Positions 8,513 through 17,644 of a DNA stretch of 27,322 nucleotides are shown here, piece by piece. The first letter of the stretch is position 1. Every line of letters begins with the position of its first letter. Source of the stretch: HGM04593 sp045588345 (GTDB lineage: Bacteria > Bacteroidota > Bacteroidia > Bacteroidales > Bacteroidaceae); contig JAZNDZ010000091.1 of the NCBI GenBank assembly GCA_045588345.1, positions 1 to 27,322 of the forward strand. Reading direction: 5' to 3'. Made by a program: the position numbers and the translations under genes. Under the pieces are notes generated by a model. It was not told the DNA's origin, ran no database searches, and worked only from the letters and a program-made list of their open reading frames with translations.

Positions 8513-9016
8513 TTGGATACTGCAAAGTTTAGGAGAGACCTGCTCGAAGTGCAGTCGGAACTACAACGATTTGCTTACAAACTGACAGCAGACAAGGAAG
8601 AGGCGAATGATTTATTGCAGGAGACGTCGTTGAAGGCGCTTGGTAACATGGACAAATATACCCCGGACACGAATTTCAAGGGGTGGGTATATACCATAAT
8701 GCGCAATATCTTCATAAACAACTACCGCAAGGAGGTGCGTGACCAGACATTTGTCGACCACACCGACAACCTGTTCCACATTAACAGTCCGCGGGAATTT
8801 GAGAACTACACCACAGAAAACAACTACGACAGCAAGGAGATTTACCGCGTTGTACACAGCCTGCCACGGGATTACCGCATACCGTTCCTGATGCATATTT
8901 CGGGATTCAAATACCGCGAGATTGCCGAACGATTGGAACTGCCGTTAGGTACTGTGAAGAGCCGTATATTCTTCACACGACAACAACTTCAGCAGATGCT
9001 GAAAGACTATAGATAA
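8513..9016 (+). CDS. ECF-like sigma-70 family RNA polymerase factor
   Basis: A 167-residue two-domain sigma factor that directs RNA polymerase to an alternative promoter set. Region 2 spans about 15-75, with DLLQETSLKAL and the promoter-melting block FKGWVYTIMRNIFINNYRK. Region 4 spans about 110-162, with a helix-turn-helix GFKYREIAERLELPLGTVKSR. Regions 1 and 3 are missing, as in ECF factors. The start is TTG at 8513: an in-frame TAA lies only 12 bases upstream (8498-8500), and the next ATG would delete most of region 2. No anti-sigma gene is adjacent, since the next gene is convergent ispG. The regulon is unknown. The stop codon sits inside the large palindrome at 9012-9059. Confidence 0.92.
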   Translation: MDTAKFRRDLLEVQSELQRFAYKLTADKEEANDLLQETSLKALGNMDKYTPDTNFKGWVYTIMRNIFINNYRKEVRDQTFVDHTDNLFHINSPREFENYTTENNYDSKEIYRVVHSLPRDYRIPFLMHISGFKYREIAERLELPLGTVKSRIFFTRQQLQQMLKDYR

Positions 9017-9059
9017 ATATTGAGCCGAAAACTCGCGAGTTTTCGGCTCAATATTTATC
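9012..9059. terminator. 48-bp perfect palindrome, bidirectional terminator
   Basis: Two 24-base arms are exact reverse complements with no spacer. The core is GAGCCGAAAACTCG (9022-9035) facing CGAGTTTTCGGCTC (9036-9049), flanked by AT-rich arms. The palindrome begins within the last sense codon of the sigma-factor gene, includes its TAA (9014-9016), and ends inside the ispG TGA (read from 9060 to 9058). In both directions the GC stem is followed by an AT-rich tract rather than a pure T-run. A shared terminator for two convergent genes is the simplest reading. Confidence 0.8.
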
Positions 9060-10794
9060 AGTTCTTCTTGTCGTTCTCTATCAGCAACAACAGCCTTTCA
9101 ATAGCCTCATCCTCGGGTATATTCTTTTCAACACACTCTTTGCGACGGTAAAGCGACACTTTCCCACGCGCTGCACCCACATAACCGTAATCAGCATCGG
9201 CCATTTCACCGGGACCGTTCACAATACAGCCCATGACACCAATCTTGAGACCCTTAAGGTGTCCTGTAGCAGCCTTGATGCGTGCAAGTGTTCCTTGAAG
9301 GTCGTACATAGTGCGACCACATCCCGGACATGCAATATACTCAGTCTTGCTTATTCGGGCACGAGTAGCCTGCAGAATACCGAATGCCAATGCGTTAAGG
9401 TCGGTGGCAGCTATGCCTGGATTTTCAATCCAAAGACCATCGGCAAGTCCATCGATGAGCAACACGCCAAGGTCGGCCGATGCTTTTATTCGCAACGTCT
9501 CAATATTATCCTCATTGTATGCACGGCGAATGATTACCGGAGCCTCGACACCCTCTGTCATCAGACGGTGCACAATAGCACGCAACTCACCCACTGCATT
9601 CACATGCTGCGATGAAACGACAAGCACAATATCCTTTAAAGGTTTTATCCTCTCAATGTTCTCCGGGGTAAGGTCACTGTATGTAACGGCAACAAATCTG
9701 CTATCCTTGGCATTCTTCAAATCAACGACAGGCACAAGTCCGGCAACAATATCAGGAGCAATATCCTTGTCCTCAACCTCGTCCCCGACAACCACCGGAA
9801 CATTTTCCCCGCCTATTATGCCGAACTCGAATGTCCTGCGACGTACCGGTTCCTCGTAATTGAACCGGGGAGTAGCAACACCTTCTATGGCTGGCGCTGC
9901 TGCGCGCAATGCCACATAGTCGACAAGTTCCTTGGCTACCGGTATCTCGTTTTCAGGAGACTCGGCAAGCGACACGCGCACTGTATCACCGATTCCGTCG
10001 GCAAGCAGAGCACCGATTCCGACAGCGCTCTTTATGCGGCCGTCCTCAGCATCACCGGCCTCGGTCACGCCAAGATGAAGCGGGAAAGCGATGCCCTCCT
10101 CAGCCATAACACGTACAAGACGACGCACTGTGGTAACCATCATGGCAGTATTGCTGGTCTTTATTGACACGACAACATTGTTAAACTCCTCATCACGGCA
10201 TATACGGAGGAATTCCATACACGACTCGACAACACCTGAAGGTGTATCACCGTAACGGCTCATGATGCGGTCGCTAAGCGAACCGTGGTTCACACCCACA
10301 CGTACAGCACGGCCTTCGGCTTTGCATATATTGAGGAATGAAACAAAACGCTCACGCAAGCGCTTGAGTTCTTCGGCATACTCAGCATCGGTATATTCAA
10401 TGTGCTTGAATGTACGGGCTGCATCGACATAATTGCCCGGGTTGACACGGATTTTGTCGGCATACTTTGCTGCGGTATCAGCAACAGCGGCATTGAAATG
10501 TACGTCGGCCACAAGGGGAACATTGCAGCCACGGGCTTTCAACTGCCCCTTGATGTCGCCAAGATTCACAGCCTCGCGATTGCCCTGTGTGGTGAGGCGT
10601 ACGATGTCACCACCCTTGGCAACAATGCGCAGCACCTGTTCGACACTGCCTTCGGTGTCCATTGTGCTTGTATTGGTCATTGACTGGACACGTACAGGGT
10701 GCGTGCAACCGATAGTAACACCGCCCACATTTACTTCAACTGTCGCACGACGTGCATAGTTGAAGAGATTGATATCAATTTGTCTTGTACTCAT
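9058..10794 (-). CDS. ispG: 4-hydroxy-3-methylbut-2-enyl diphosphate synthase
   Basis: IspG (GcpE) is the [4Fe-4S] enzyme that reductively converts methylerythritol cyclodiphosphate to HMBPP, the penultimate step of the MEP pathway. The 578-residue protein starts with a TIM barrel (VRVQSMTNTST near 34-44, VADVHFN, VRVGVNHGSLSDR at 164-176). A middle insert covers about residues 300-480. The C-terminal cluster domain has C489, C492 and C523 plus Glu530 (CPGCGRTMYDL and GCIVNGPGE). The insert makes it the long form found in Bacteroidota, plants and Chlamydia, against about 370 residues in E. coli. Its start overlaps the 3' end of purE by 20 bases, indicating translational coupling. Confidence 0.97.
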   Translation of the reverse strand: MSTRQIDINLFNYARRATVEVNVGGVTIGCTHPVRVQSMTNTSTMDTEGSVEQVLRIVAKGGDIVRLTTQGNREAVNLGDIKGQLKARGCNVPLVADVHFNAAVADTAAKYADKIRVNPGNYVDAARTFKHIEYTDAEYAEELKRLRERFVSFLNICKAEGRAVRVGVNHGSLSDRIMSRYGDTPSGVVESCMEFLRICRDEEFNNVVVSIKTSNTAMMVTTVRRLVRVMAEEGIAFPLHLGVTEAGDAEDGRIKSAVGIGALLADGIGDTVRVSLAESPENEIPVAKELVDYVALRAAAPAIEGVATPRFNYEEPVRRRTFEFGIIGGENVPVVVGDEVEDKDIAPDIVAGLVPVVDLKNAKDSRFVAVTYSDLTPENIERIKPLKDIVLVVSSQHVNAVGELRAIVHRLMTEGVEAPVIIRRAYNEDNIETLRIKASADLGVLLIDGLADGLWIENPGIAATDLNALAFGILQATRARISKTEYIACPGCGRTMYDLQGTLARIKAATGHLKGLKIGVMGCIVNGPGEMADADYGYVGAARGKVSLYRRKECVEKNIPEDEAIERLLLLIENDKKN

Positions 10795-11281
10795 ATTGCA
10801 GTTCTTTCAAATCCTCGTTGGCCTTTTCTATCTTTTTCTTAAGGTTCTCCTTATAGTTTGCCAAACGCCCGGCAAGTTCGGTGTCGGCAAGCGAGAGCAT
10901 CTCCACCGCCAGTATGGCAGCATTGAGCGAGGCATTAACGCCCACTGTCGCAACAGGGATACCCGGAGGCATCTGCACAATTGCAAGCAGTGCATCCACA
11001 CCATCAAGTGTACTGTTTATGGGTACACCAATGACCGGCAATGTGGTACTTGCTGCAATTACTCCCGGCAAATGCGCAGCCATACCGGCTGCTGCAATAA
11101 TAATTTTCACGCCACGTTCCTTGGCTCCTTTGGAAAATGCCTCAACAGCCTCGGGAGTGCGATGCGCCGAAAGCGCATTTACCTCAAAGGGTACTTTCAT
11201 TTCATTAAGGAAGTCTGTGGCCTTCTTCATTACCGGAAGGTCGGATGTACTTCCCATTATAACACTTACTATTGCTTTCAT
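10775..11281 (-). CDS. purE: N5-CAIR mutase, purine synthesis
   Basis: Class I PurE converts N5-carboxyaminoimidazole ribonucleotide to 4-carboxy-AIR in de novo purine synthesis. The 168 residues include the family signature blocks VIMGSTSDLP (about 7-16), SAHRTP with catalytic His40, AAAGMAAHLPGV, and MPPGIPVATVGV. The C-terminal 25 residues form a charged helix. The length is normal. Its partner purK is not in the window. It overlaps ispG by 20 bases and lies 74 bases downstream of fbp. I found no consensus promoter in that gap, so read-through from fbp is plausible. Confidence 0.97.
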   Translation of the reverse strand: MKAIVSVIMGSTSDLPVMKKATDFLNEMKVPFEVNALSAHRTPEAVEAFSKGAKERGVKIIIAAAGMAAHLPGVIAASTTLPVIGVPINSTLDGVDALLAIVQMPPGIPVATVGVNASLNAAILAVEMLSLADTELAGRLANYKENLKKKIEKANEDLKELQYEYKTN

Positions 11282-11355
11282 ATATCGTTGTTTTTGTTTA
11301 AAGGGGATAAGTGGTACTAATGTATAGTAAAAGTCTGGAGGTTCTGTTTTTATAT

Positions 11356-13344
11356 TTATGGTCTTTCTTTTATTACACCTTTACGGTAAGCATAAAGGAG
11401 ACGCTCAAGGTCGGCGACCTTAACCATGATTCCACGGCCTATATCGGTATCGCGAACCTTCTCACGCTCGCCCACCATTTCTACAATCTTTGTAGTACTC
11501 TCAATGTCGGTTCCGTTGAGTATAGCCTCCTCGGTCGATGTAAACGGAGTATGCTGGACAAGTTCAAAACCACGGCTATGGTAGACCAATGTATAGCCGG
11601 CAATACCTGTGCGGTTGTGGTATACCTTTGAGAAACCGCCATCAATGACCATGAGACGACCGTCTGCCTTTATAGGTGTCTCACCCTTGAACACACGCAC
11701 CGGAACGTGACCGTTTATGATGTGACGGTGGTCGCCCTTTACACCGAACTCGTCAAGTATGCGGTCGCACACCTCCGGATTGTCACGCAGAATATAATAC
11801 CACCCCTTAGGTTCTTTCTGCACCTCTTTGTCATCAAGCAGATAGCGCTCGAAGGTTGCCATCTTGGCCTTGCCGAAAAGCGGAGACTCAGGACCGCACC
11901 AAAGATACCAGAAGAAATCGGCATAACGGTTGCGCACTTCCTCGTCCACATCGTCAAAGGCAGTGCGTGCCATGCGCTCTACCTTGCGCAAAAGTTCCTT
12001 GCCCTTGACCGGGGTGCCGTCAAAGACGACCTCGCGCATTGAGCCGTCCTCGTTAATGGGAACTGCCGCATGGAACATGAGGTTAGAGTTGTATATGGCA
12101 TACATGCCGCCACGCATGAGCAAGCAGTTCACGTGGTTCTGCAAGCGCTCGCTGCGCATGAATGAATGACGCAAGCGGTCTATGACATCGTGCTCCTCAG
12201 GAGTAAGTTCATAGGGATGTTCGGGGTCAAGTGTCGGCCACAGTTTGTCCTTCATCTCATACTCCTTGCCGTCTATTGTTATGATGCCGCGCTCCTTGTC
12301 AATGAACTCCATGAGACAACGGTCCATCATATTCCACTCGGGGTGAGCCATTGCTATCTGACCAGACAATTTGAACTCTATTACAGATATCGCCTTGTGC
12401 ATCTGGGCTATGAGACGCACATCCTTTTCGTTGAAATTGGTACGTTCTTCATCGACACGTGGCTGGTATATTTCACACGGGTCGTCGGCATACTGCTCCA
12501 TGGCAAAGGTCGCAAGCGGAACCATATTGATTGCATAGCCGTCTTCAAGAGTTCTTGTATTTGCATCGCGCAAAGAGAGACGCAACACACTGGCAATGCA
12601 ACAAGTATTGCCTGCTGCAGCACCCATCCAAAGGACATCGTGATTACCCCAAGTAATGTCAAGATGATGATACTCACATAGCGCATCCATTATCAGATGC
12701 GCACCTGGACCTCGGTCAAAGATATCGCCCAGGATATGCAAGCGGTCAATTGCCAGACGCTGTATAAGGTAACAGAGTGCTGTTATGAAGTGGTCGGCAC
12801 GGCCGGTACCTATTATGGTACGTATGATGACATTGAAATATGCCTGTTTGTTCTGGAAGTCATTGGCCTCGTGCATAAGTTCCTCAATGATATATGCATA
12901 CTCCTCGGGAAGGCTCTTGCGCACCTTTGAGCGGGTATATTTTGAAGATACGTCGCGACAGACAACAATAAGACGGTTGAGCGATGTCGTATAGAACTGC
13001 TCAAGGTCAATATCCATGAGTTTTACTAACTTGAGTTTCTCCTCAGGGTAGTATATGAGAGTACAGAGGTCTTTCTTTTCGGCTGGAGTTATCGAATTGC
13101 CGAAAAGTTCATTCACCTTGCGCTTGATGTTTCCCGAAGCATTGCGCAACACATGCTGGAAAGCCTCGTTCTCGCCATGAAGGTCGGCAAGAAAATGCTC
13201 TGTAGGCTTTGGCAGATGCAGTATGGCCTCAAGATTAATTATCTCGGTCGTAACGCTTGATACTGTGGGGAAATCACGTGCCAACAGGCGTAAATAACGA
13301 AGGTCTTCACGAACCTCTTCTATGGTTACTTGCGGTTTTGACAT
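11356..13344 (-). CDS. fbp: Fructose-1,6-bisphosphatase class III
   Basis: This enzyme hydrolyses fructose-1,6-bisphosphate to fructose-6-phosphate in gluconeogenesis. The 662 residues and the metallophosphatase motifs identify the class III (Bacillus Fbp) family, not the E. coli class I: LADLHGE (52-58), LGDIFDRGPGAH (205-216), WGNHDVLWMGAAAGN (232-246), the LLMRGGMYAIYN region, and INGHVPV towards the C-terminus. The ATG at 13344 is supported by a perfect promoter element 66 bases upstream. It is probably transcribed separately from rpoN, because 159 bases lie between them. Confidence 0.96.
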   Translation of the reverse strand: MSKPQVTIEEVREDLRYLRLLARDFPTVSSVTTEIINLEAILHLPKPTEHFLADLHGENEAFQHVLRNASGNIKRKVNELFGNSITPAEKKDLCTLIYYPEEKLKLVKLMDIDLEQFYTTSLNRLIVVCRDVSSKYTRSKVRKSLPEEYAYIIEELMHEANDFQNKQAYFNVIIRTIIGTGRADHFITALCYLIQRLAIDRLHILGDIFDRGPGAHLIMDALCEYHHLDITWGNHDVLWMGAAAGNTCCIASVLRLSLRDANTRTLEDGYAINMVPLATFAMEQYADDPCEIYQPRVDEERTNFNEKDVRLIAQMHKAISVIEFKLSGQIAMAHPEWNMMDRCLMEFIDKERGIITIDGKEYEMKDKLWPTLDPEHPYELTPEEHDVIDRLRHSFMRSERLQNHVNCLLMRGGMYAIYNSNLMFHAAVPINEDGSMREVVFDGTPVKGKELLRKVERMARTAFDDVDEEVRNRYADFFWYLWCGPESPLFGKAKMATFERYLLDDKEVQKEPKGWYYILRDNPEVCDRILDEFGVKGDHRHIINGHVPVRVFKGETPIKADGRLMVIDGGFSKVYHNRTGIAGYTLVYHSRGFELVQHTPFTSTEEAILNGTDIESTTKIVEMVGEREKVRDTDIGRGIMVKVADLERLLYAYRKGVIKERP

Positions 13345-13410
13345 ATCTATATCTCTTTATGGCATATACCTTAGCACAAGGCATAATACACCTAATTTTA
13401 CTTTATACCG

Positions 13411-13418
13411 CAAATTTA
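13411..13418 (-). promoter_or_regulatory. fbp promoter, -7 element
   Basis: On the minus strand this reads TAAATTTG, an exact TAnnTTTG match, with a poly-T-rich stretch upstream (13429-13438). It predicts a leader of about 60 bases before the fbp ATG at 13344. Confidence 0.65.
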
Positions 13419-13503
13419 CATATATTTTCCAAAAAAAACAGAATAGAAAGTTGATTTTAAAGAGCAGGAAAAAACTTTTCCGGCCGATATCCCAGGAGTT
13501 CCA

Positions 13504-14925
13504 TTACTCCTTGCGTAACCTCGCAACAGGAATATTCAGTTGTTCGCGGTACTTTGCAACGGTACGACGGGCAACATTATAGCCCATTCCAACGAGTTTT
13601 TCCTGCAGCACCTGGTCGGTCAAAGGATTTGTTTTATCCTCCCCGTGGACGAGTTCGCGGATAACACGAAAAAGTTCATAGACCGACTGCTCTGTGCCGT
13701 CGTCCTTGACAATGCCGTCGCTGAAGAAATATTTGAGCGGATATATACTCCAAGGAGTTTGTACATACTTACTGTTGCCGACACGCGAGATTGTAGAGAT
13801 ATCGTAACCTGTAATCTTGGCTATATCCTCAAGAATCATGGGCTTGAGCATGGCTTCATCGCCACCGCTGAGAAAGAACGGCTTCTGCATGCTCACAATG
13901 GCGCGCATTGTGGAAAGCATAGTACGCTCGCGCTGCTGGACGGCACACACAAAATTCCTTGCAGCATCAATCTTCTGGCGAAGGAACTGCGCAGCAGCCC
14001 TTTGCTCGCTATTGGTGCTGGCCGACTGTTCCTCGAGCATCTGCATATACTCCTCGCTCACCTTCAATGCCGGAACATGAGCGTTGTTGAGCGATACATA
14101 TACATCGTCATCCTGCACATCAAGAAGAAAATCCGGGGTTATCTGCTGACGGCTGAAACCGATGTTCTCTGTGAGTGATGCTCCTGGGCGAGGATTAAGA
14201 CGCACAATATCGGCAATAGCCTCGCGACACTTCTCACCGGAAATTCCAAGTTTATCGGCCATCGTATCCCAACGTTTGCCTGTAAAATCGTCGTAATAAT
14301 CGGACACTATACGCTTCTGCAAGGTCATGTCGCGCTGCTCCGTATTGCGTTCGAGCTGGAGCAGAAGACACTCTTGAAGACTACGCGCTGCAATACCAGC
14401 CGGTTCAAAAGTCTGTATCTTCTCCAAAACCTCAACGAGCGCACTCTCCGATATATCAACATTATTGTAGATGAGCAGTTCATCGGCAAGTTCGGACAAC
14501 GGCTTGCGCAGAAGGCCGTCTTCGTCAAGCGACCCTATTATGTATTCACCGGCAGCCTGCTGAAGAGGAGTAAGAGAAAGTTCGCCCAACTGCTCCATAA
14601 GTGTATCACCGAAAGAGGGAGTATCGCCTATGGGGTAATCGTAATCGCCACCGTAACAACCATGCGCTACAGGAATATCCTCGTTACCGCTGTAATCGTC
14701 GAATTCATCGGCAGAATCATCAACCGGCACAGCCTCATCAGAATATGCCTCGTCGTGCTCCAAAGGCTCAAGGGCGGGGTTGTCCATAACCTCACCGCGT
14801 ACCTTCTCTTCAATCTCCACAGTTGTCATCTCAAGCAGTTGCACTGCAAGCAACTGTTGCGGCGAGAGTGTTTGGGTGAGAAGTTGTTCCTGATGCTGTA
14901 TCTGCGTTTGTGAATCTTTTGTCAT
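13504..14925 (-). CDS. rpoN: RNA polymerase sigma-54 factor
   Basis: Sigma-54 recognises -24/-12 promoters and needs an AAA+ activator to open them. Region I is clear at the N-terminus (LTQTLSPQQLLAVQLLEMTTVEIEE followed by NPALEPLE), then an acidic region II, the core-binding domain, and the C-terminal RpoN box ARRTVAKYRE at about 452-461, the -24 recognition helix. I prefer the ATG at 14925 (473 residues), eight bases beyond the stop of the upstream kinase gene; a TTG at 14937 would overlap that stop and add four residues. No enhancer-binding activator is in the window. It is co-transcribed with the nucleoside kinase. Confidence 0.95.
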   Translation of the reverse strand: MTKDSQTQIQHQEQLLTQTLSPQQLLAVQLLEMTTVEIEEKVRGEVMDNPALEPLEHDEAYSDEAVPVDDSADEFDDYSGNEDIPVAHGCYGGDYDYPIGDTPSFGDTLMEQLGELSLTPLQQAAGEYIIGSLDEDGLLRKPLSELADELLIYNNVDISESALVEVLEKIQTFEPAGIAARSLQECLLLQLERNTEQRDMTLQKRIVSDYYDDFTGKRWDTMADKLGISGEKCREAIADIVRLNPRPGASLTENIGFSRQQITPDFLLDVQDDDVYVSLNNAHVPALKVSEEYMQMLEEQSASTNSEQRAAAQFLRQKIDAARNFVCAVQQRERTMLSTMRAIVSMQKPFFLSGGDEAMLKPMILEDIAKITGYDISTISRVGNSKYVQTPWSIYPLKYFFSDGIVKDDGTEQSVYELFRVIRELVHGEDKTNPLTDQVLQEKLVGMGYNVARRTVAKYREQLNIPVARLRKE

Positions 14926-14933
14926 AGGTTGCG

Positions 14934-16577
14934 TCAATACTTGAAACTGCTGCCACCCAAGAACTCGCGCGCAAGCGAGGTAAGGGGCATCTCTTTCTCT
15001 TGCAAAGGTACAATATAATCAAGGAAATGCAAAAGCCTTTGTGCCTCGGAATACTCAGGAATATTCTCCGGTACTGCACGAAGCATGGGCTCGGCCTGTG
15101 CCTTGAAAACCGCAAGTTCGTAGAAAAGCGAAGAGTTGAACATGACATCGGCATTCTCCTGATAGGGAAATATCCACTCTTCCTCGCCCTTGCGGACATC
15201 GGGCCAACGCATTATTGTCTCTTGAGCCGGATAACCACGGTATTTGGCATCGCGTATTATACGACGCAGCAAACGGTTATCCGATGTCGATATATAATTG
15301 TGATAATCGAGTTTTATTGACGTGAGTGCGGATACATATATGCGGAATTTCTCGCTATCGGGGATTTGCGAGGTGAGCATGGGGTTCAGGACATGCGTTC
15401 CCTCAATGACCAGAACCATTTGCGGAGTCAGTTTCAGGCGTTTTCCATTGAATTCCCTTTCTCCGCTCTTGAAATTATAGGTGGGCAATTCAACTTCCTC
15501 GCCCGCGAGCATGCGGTTAAGCGAGTCGTTGAAGAACGGCAGGTCAATAGAGTATATGGACTCGAAATCGTAATCTCCATCAGCCTTACGCGGAGTCTGC
15601 GTGCGGTTCACGAAATAGTCATCAAGAGATATTGCATAAGGTTTGAGGCCACATGCAAGCAACTGTATGCTCAGGCGCTTGCTGAATGTTGTCTTGCCCG
15701 AAGACGAAGGACCGGCAATTAGCACGACCCTTGAACGGCGTTCCTGTATCATGTCTGCTATCTGCGACAGGCGGCGCTCCTGAAGCACCTCGGATACATT
15801 CACAAGGTCTACGCCAAAGCCGGCGCGTACACCTTTATTAAAATCGCCTATTGTCTCTACCTGCATCTTCTGGTGCCATTGCAGACGTTCCTCAAAAAGT
15901 TCATGCAGTTTATCCTGCGGGACTTTGTCCTCAAGTTCTGTCGGACGTTCCTTATTGGGAACGCGCAACAGGACACCTTCGTCGTAGTTCTCAATTTCAA
16001 AGAGTTTTATATATCCAGTGCTTGGCACAAGCCCGTTATAATAACTGTCAATGTAGCCGTCAAGTTCGTAATAGGAAGTGTAGAGTCTGTCATACGTTTC
16101 AAGCAGAGAGACCTTGTCGGTACGCCCCATTCGGGTAAAGAGTTCTATGGCATCCTGAGTGTGGCACTCTACCCTCTTGAAAGGGATATCACAATCAACG
16201 ATATTATGCATGCGCTCTCGCACAACTTCAAGTTCTTCATCTGTGAGCGGACGCGCCATGCGACAGTAATAGCCTTTTGAGATTGCATTCTCAAAACGGA
16301 CTGTTTCACCGGGAAAGGCCTCGTTCATTGCTTTCATGAAGATAAAAAGCAGAGAACGCACATACATGCGCATACCGTCATTGGAAGTAATGTCAAGAAA
16401 TTCGATATCCTTGTTGCGATACAGGCATTTCGCAAGCCCCACAGTAACATTGTTTACCCTGGCAGCAATAACGCCATATGGCATTTCAAGACCAAGACCG
16501 TCATATATCTCCTTTAGCGTAAGACCGCTATCAAACTCTTTGGTAACACCATTGTTTTTGCAATAGATTCTTATCAT
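14934..16577 (-). CDS. TGS-domain nucleoside (uridine-type) kinase
   Basis: A 547-residue three-part protein: a TGS domain (about 1-62), a region resembling the second additional domain of threonyl-tRNA synthetase (about 65-245, with ISKGYYCRMARPLTDEE), and a phosphoribulokinase/uridine-kinase P-loop domain with GPSSSGKTT at 289-297 and DDYF at 319-322. This architecture belongs to bacterial proteins annotated as nucleoside kinase; the true substrate is not settled. I use the ATG at 16577, since a longer frame reaching 16763 adds 62 unlike residues and runs through the divergent intergenic region. No perfect -7 element was found; the nearest, at 16642-16649, has one mismatch. It heads a two-gene unit with rpoN. 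Confidence 0.9.
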   Translation of the reverse strand: MIRIYCKNNGVTKEFDSGLTLKEIYDGLGLEMPYGVIAARVNNVTVGLAKCLYRNKDIEFLDITSNDGMRMYVRSLLFIFMKAMNEAFPGETVRFENAISKGYYCRMARPLTDEELEVVRERMHNIVDCDIPFKRVECHTQDAIELFTRMGRTDKVSLLETYDRLYTSYYELDGYIDSYYNGLVPSTGYIKLFEIENYDEGVLLRVPNKERPTELEDKVPQDKLHELFEERLQWHQKMQVETIGDFNKGVRAGFGVDLVNVSEVLQERRLSQIADMIQERRSRVVLIAGPSSSGKTTFSKRLSIQLLACGLKPYAISLDDYFVNRTQTPRKADGDYDFESIYSIDLPFFNDSLNRMLAGEEVELPTYNFKSGEREFNGKRLKLTPQMVLVIEGTHVLNPMLTSQIPDSEKFRIYVSALTSIKLDYHNYISTSDNRLLRRIIRDAKYRGYPAQETIMRWPDVRKGEEEWIFPYQENADVMFNSSLFYELAVFKAQAEPMLRAVPENIPEYSEAQRLLHFLDYIVPLQEKEMPLTSLAREFLGGSSFKY

Positions 16578-16710
16578 AACCGCTTGCTTTATATTTGACT
16601 TGAACGGATACTGCCAAATACAAATGACAGCCACCCGAACGCGAAGATAAGAACATTTCAGTTTCGGCAAACGATTTTCACTATTTTTAAATTTATTCAC
16701 TGTTGCTTGC

Positions 16711-16741
16711 TTGAATTTAGCGTAACAAAATATTACATTTG
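16711..16741 (+). promoter_or_regulatory. ATPase/DUF4435 pair promoter
   Basis: TACATTTG (16734-16741) matches TAnnTTTG exactly, and a TTG (16711-16713) lies 20 bases upstream as a -33 candidate. The predicted leader to the ATG at 16795 is about 47 bases. The 217-base divergent gap to the nucleoside kinase holds nothing else I recognise. Confidence 0.65.
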
Positions 16742-16794
16742 CCGATAAAGTATCAGGTTTCAAGATTTGACATTTCAGTTTTCAAAGTTTGTTT

Positions 16795-17619
16795 ATGGAA
16801 AAGAAGGCACAATATATAAAAAGCATTGAGATTGATTCTCTTTGGAGCAACCGCAAGCATGTAGTTTGGGAGTTGCGCCCCGATGTAAACATCCTTAGCG
16901 GCAGCAACGGTGTAGGCAAGAGTACAATCATAAACCGCTCGGCAAACCACCTGATGATGCAGCACACAGGAACATTGACACGTAACCCCGAAGACGGTGT
17001 GCACATAGAGTTTTTCCCAAAAGATGCCACAAGCATAGACTTTGACATAATAAGCAGCATTGACAGGCCCATCATGAGCCGCGAAGTGCTTGACAAAGTA
17101 TCGGGAGCCGAAATACGCACCGAACTCGACTGGCAACTCTACAATCTGCAACGCCGCTACTTGAATTATCAGGTAAATGTAGGAAACAAAATAATTTCAT
17201 TGCTCACATCGGGCAACCCCGACGACCAGAGGCTGGCAACAGAACTGACAAAACCCAAGAAAAAGTTCCAGGACCTTGTAGACGAGTTGTTCGCACCGAC
17301 CGCAAAAACCATTGTACGCGACAGCAACGAAATCTTTTTTGAACAATACGGCGAACGCATACCGCCCTACATGCTCTCTTCGGGCGAAAAGCAGATTCTT
17401 GTAATCATGCTCACAGCGCTGGTACAGGAGAACCGTCACGGAGTTATACTCATGGACGAACCGGAAATTTCCTTGCACATAGAGTGGCAGCAGAGACTGA
17501 TAACCCTTGTGCGCACACTCAACCCGAACACCCAGATAATTCTGTGTACACACTCGCCTGCCATAATCATGGACGGGTGGCTGGATGCAGTAACAGAGAT
17601 TGAGGATATAATAAAGTAA
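16795..17619 (+). CDS. Compact ABC-type AAA ATPase, AriA-like
   Basis: A 274-residue soluble ATPase of the SMC/RecF/OLD-like ABC class. Every motif is present: Walker A GSNGVGKST at 36-44, signature LSSGEKQ at 194-200, Walker B VILMDEPE at 217-224, D-loop SLHIEWQ at 226-232, and switch His253 in LCTHSPA. Between Walker A and the signature only a short helical insert (about 100-190) is present, with no long coiled coil and no fused nuclease. It is followed after 25 bases by a DUF4435 gene, the arrangement of AriA and AriB in the PARIS anti-phage system, though AriA proteins are longer. The ATG at 16795 is preferred over a TTG two codons earlier. The ATPase class is certain; a defence role is inference. 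Confidence 0.85.
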   Translation: MEKKAQYIKSIEIDSLWSNRKHVVWELRPDVNILSGSNGVGKSTIINRSANHLMMQHTGTLTRNPEDGVHIEFFPKDATSIDFDIISSIDRPIMSREVLDKVSGAEIRTELDWQLYNLQRRYLNYQVNVGNKIISLLTSGNPDDQRLATELTKPKKKFQDLVDELFAPTAKTIVRDSNEIFFEQYGERIPPYMLSSGEKQILVIMLTALVQENRHGVILMDEPEISLHIEWQQRLITLVRTLNPNTQIILCTHSPAIIMDGWLDAVTEIEDIIK

Positions 17620-17631
17620 TACGGAAGACAC

Positions 17632-17637
17632 AGGAGG
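17632..17637 (+). promoter_or_regulatory. Strong ribosome-binding site
   Basis: AGGAGG lies seven bases in front of the ATG of the DUF4435 gene. A full Shine-Dalgarno match is unusual here; the other starts in this window lack one, as is common in Bacteroidota. Confidence 0.7.
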
Positions 17638-17644
17638 TTAGGGG

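Noticed and set aside
14926..14937. TTG start for rpoN
   Set aside because: It overlaps the kinase stop codon, and an ATG four codons later is available before region I.
16578..16763. 62-residue N-terminal extension of the nucleoside kinase
   Set aside because: The extension is unlike the family, and the TGS domain begins right at the ATG at 16577. The extension would occupy the divergent promoter region of the ATPase gene.
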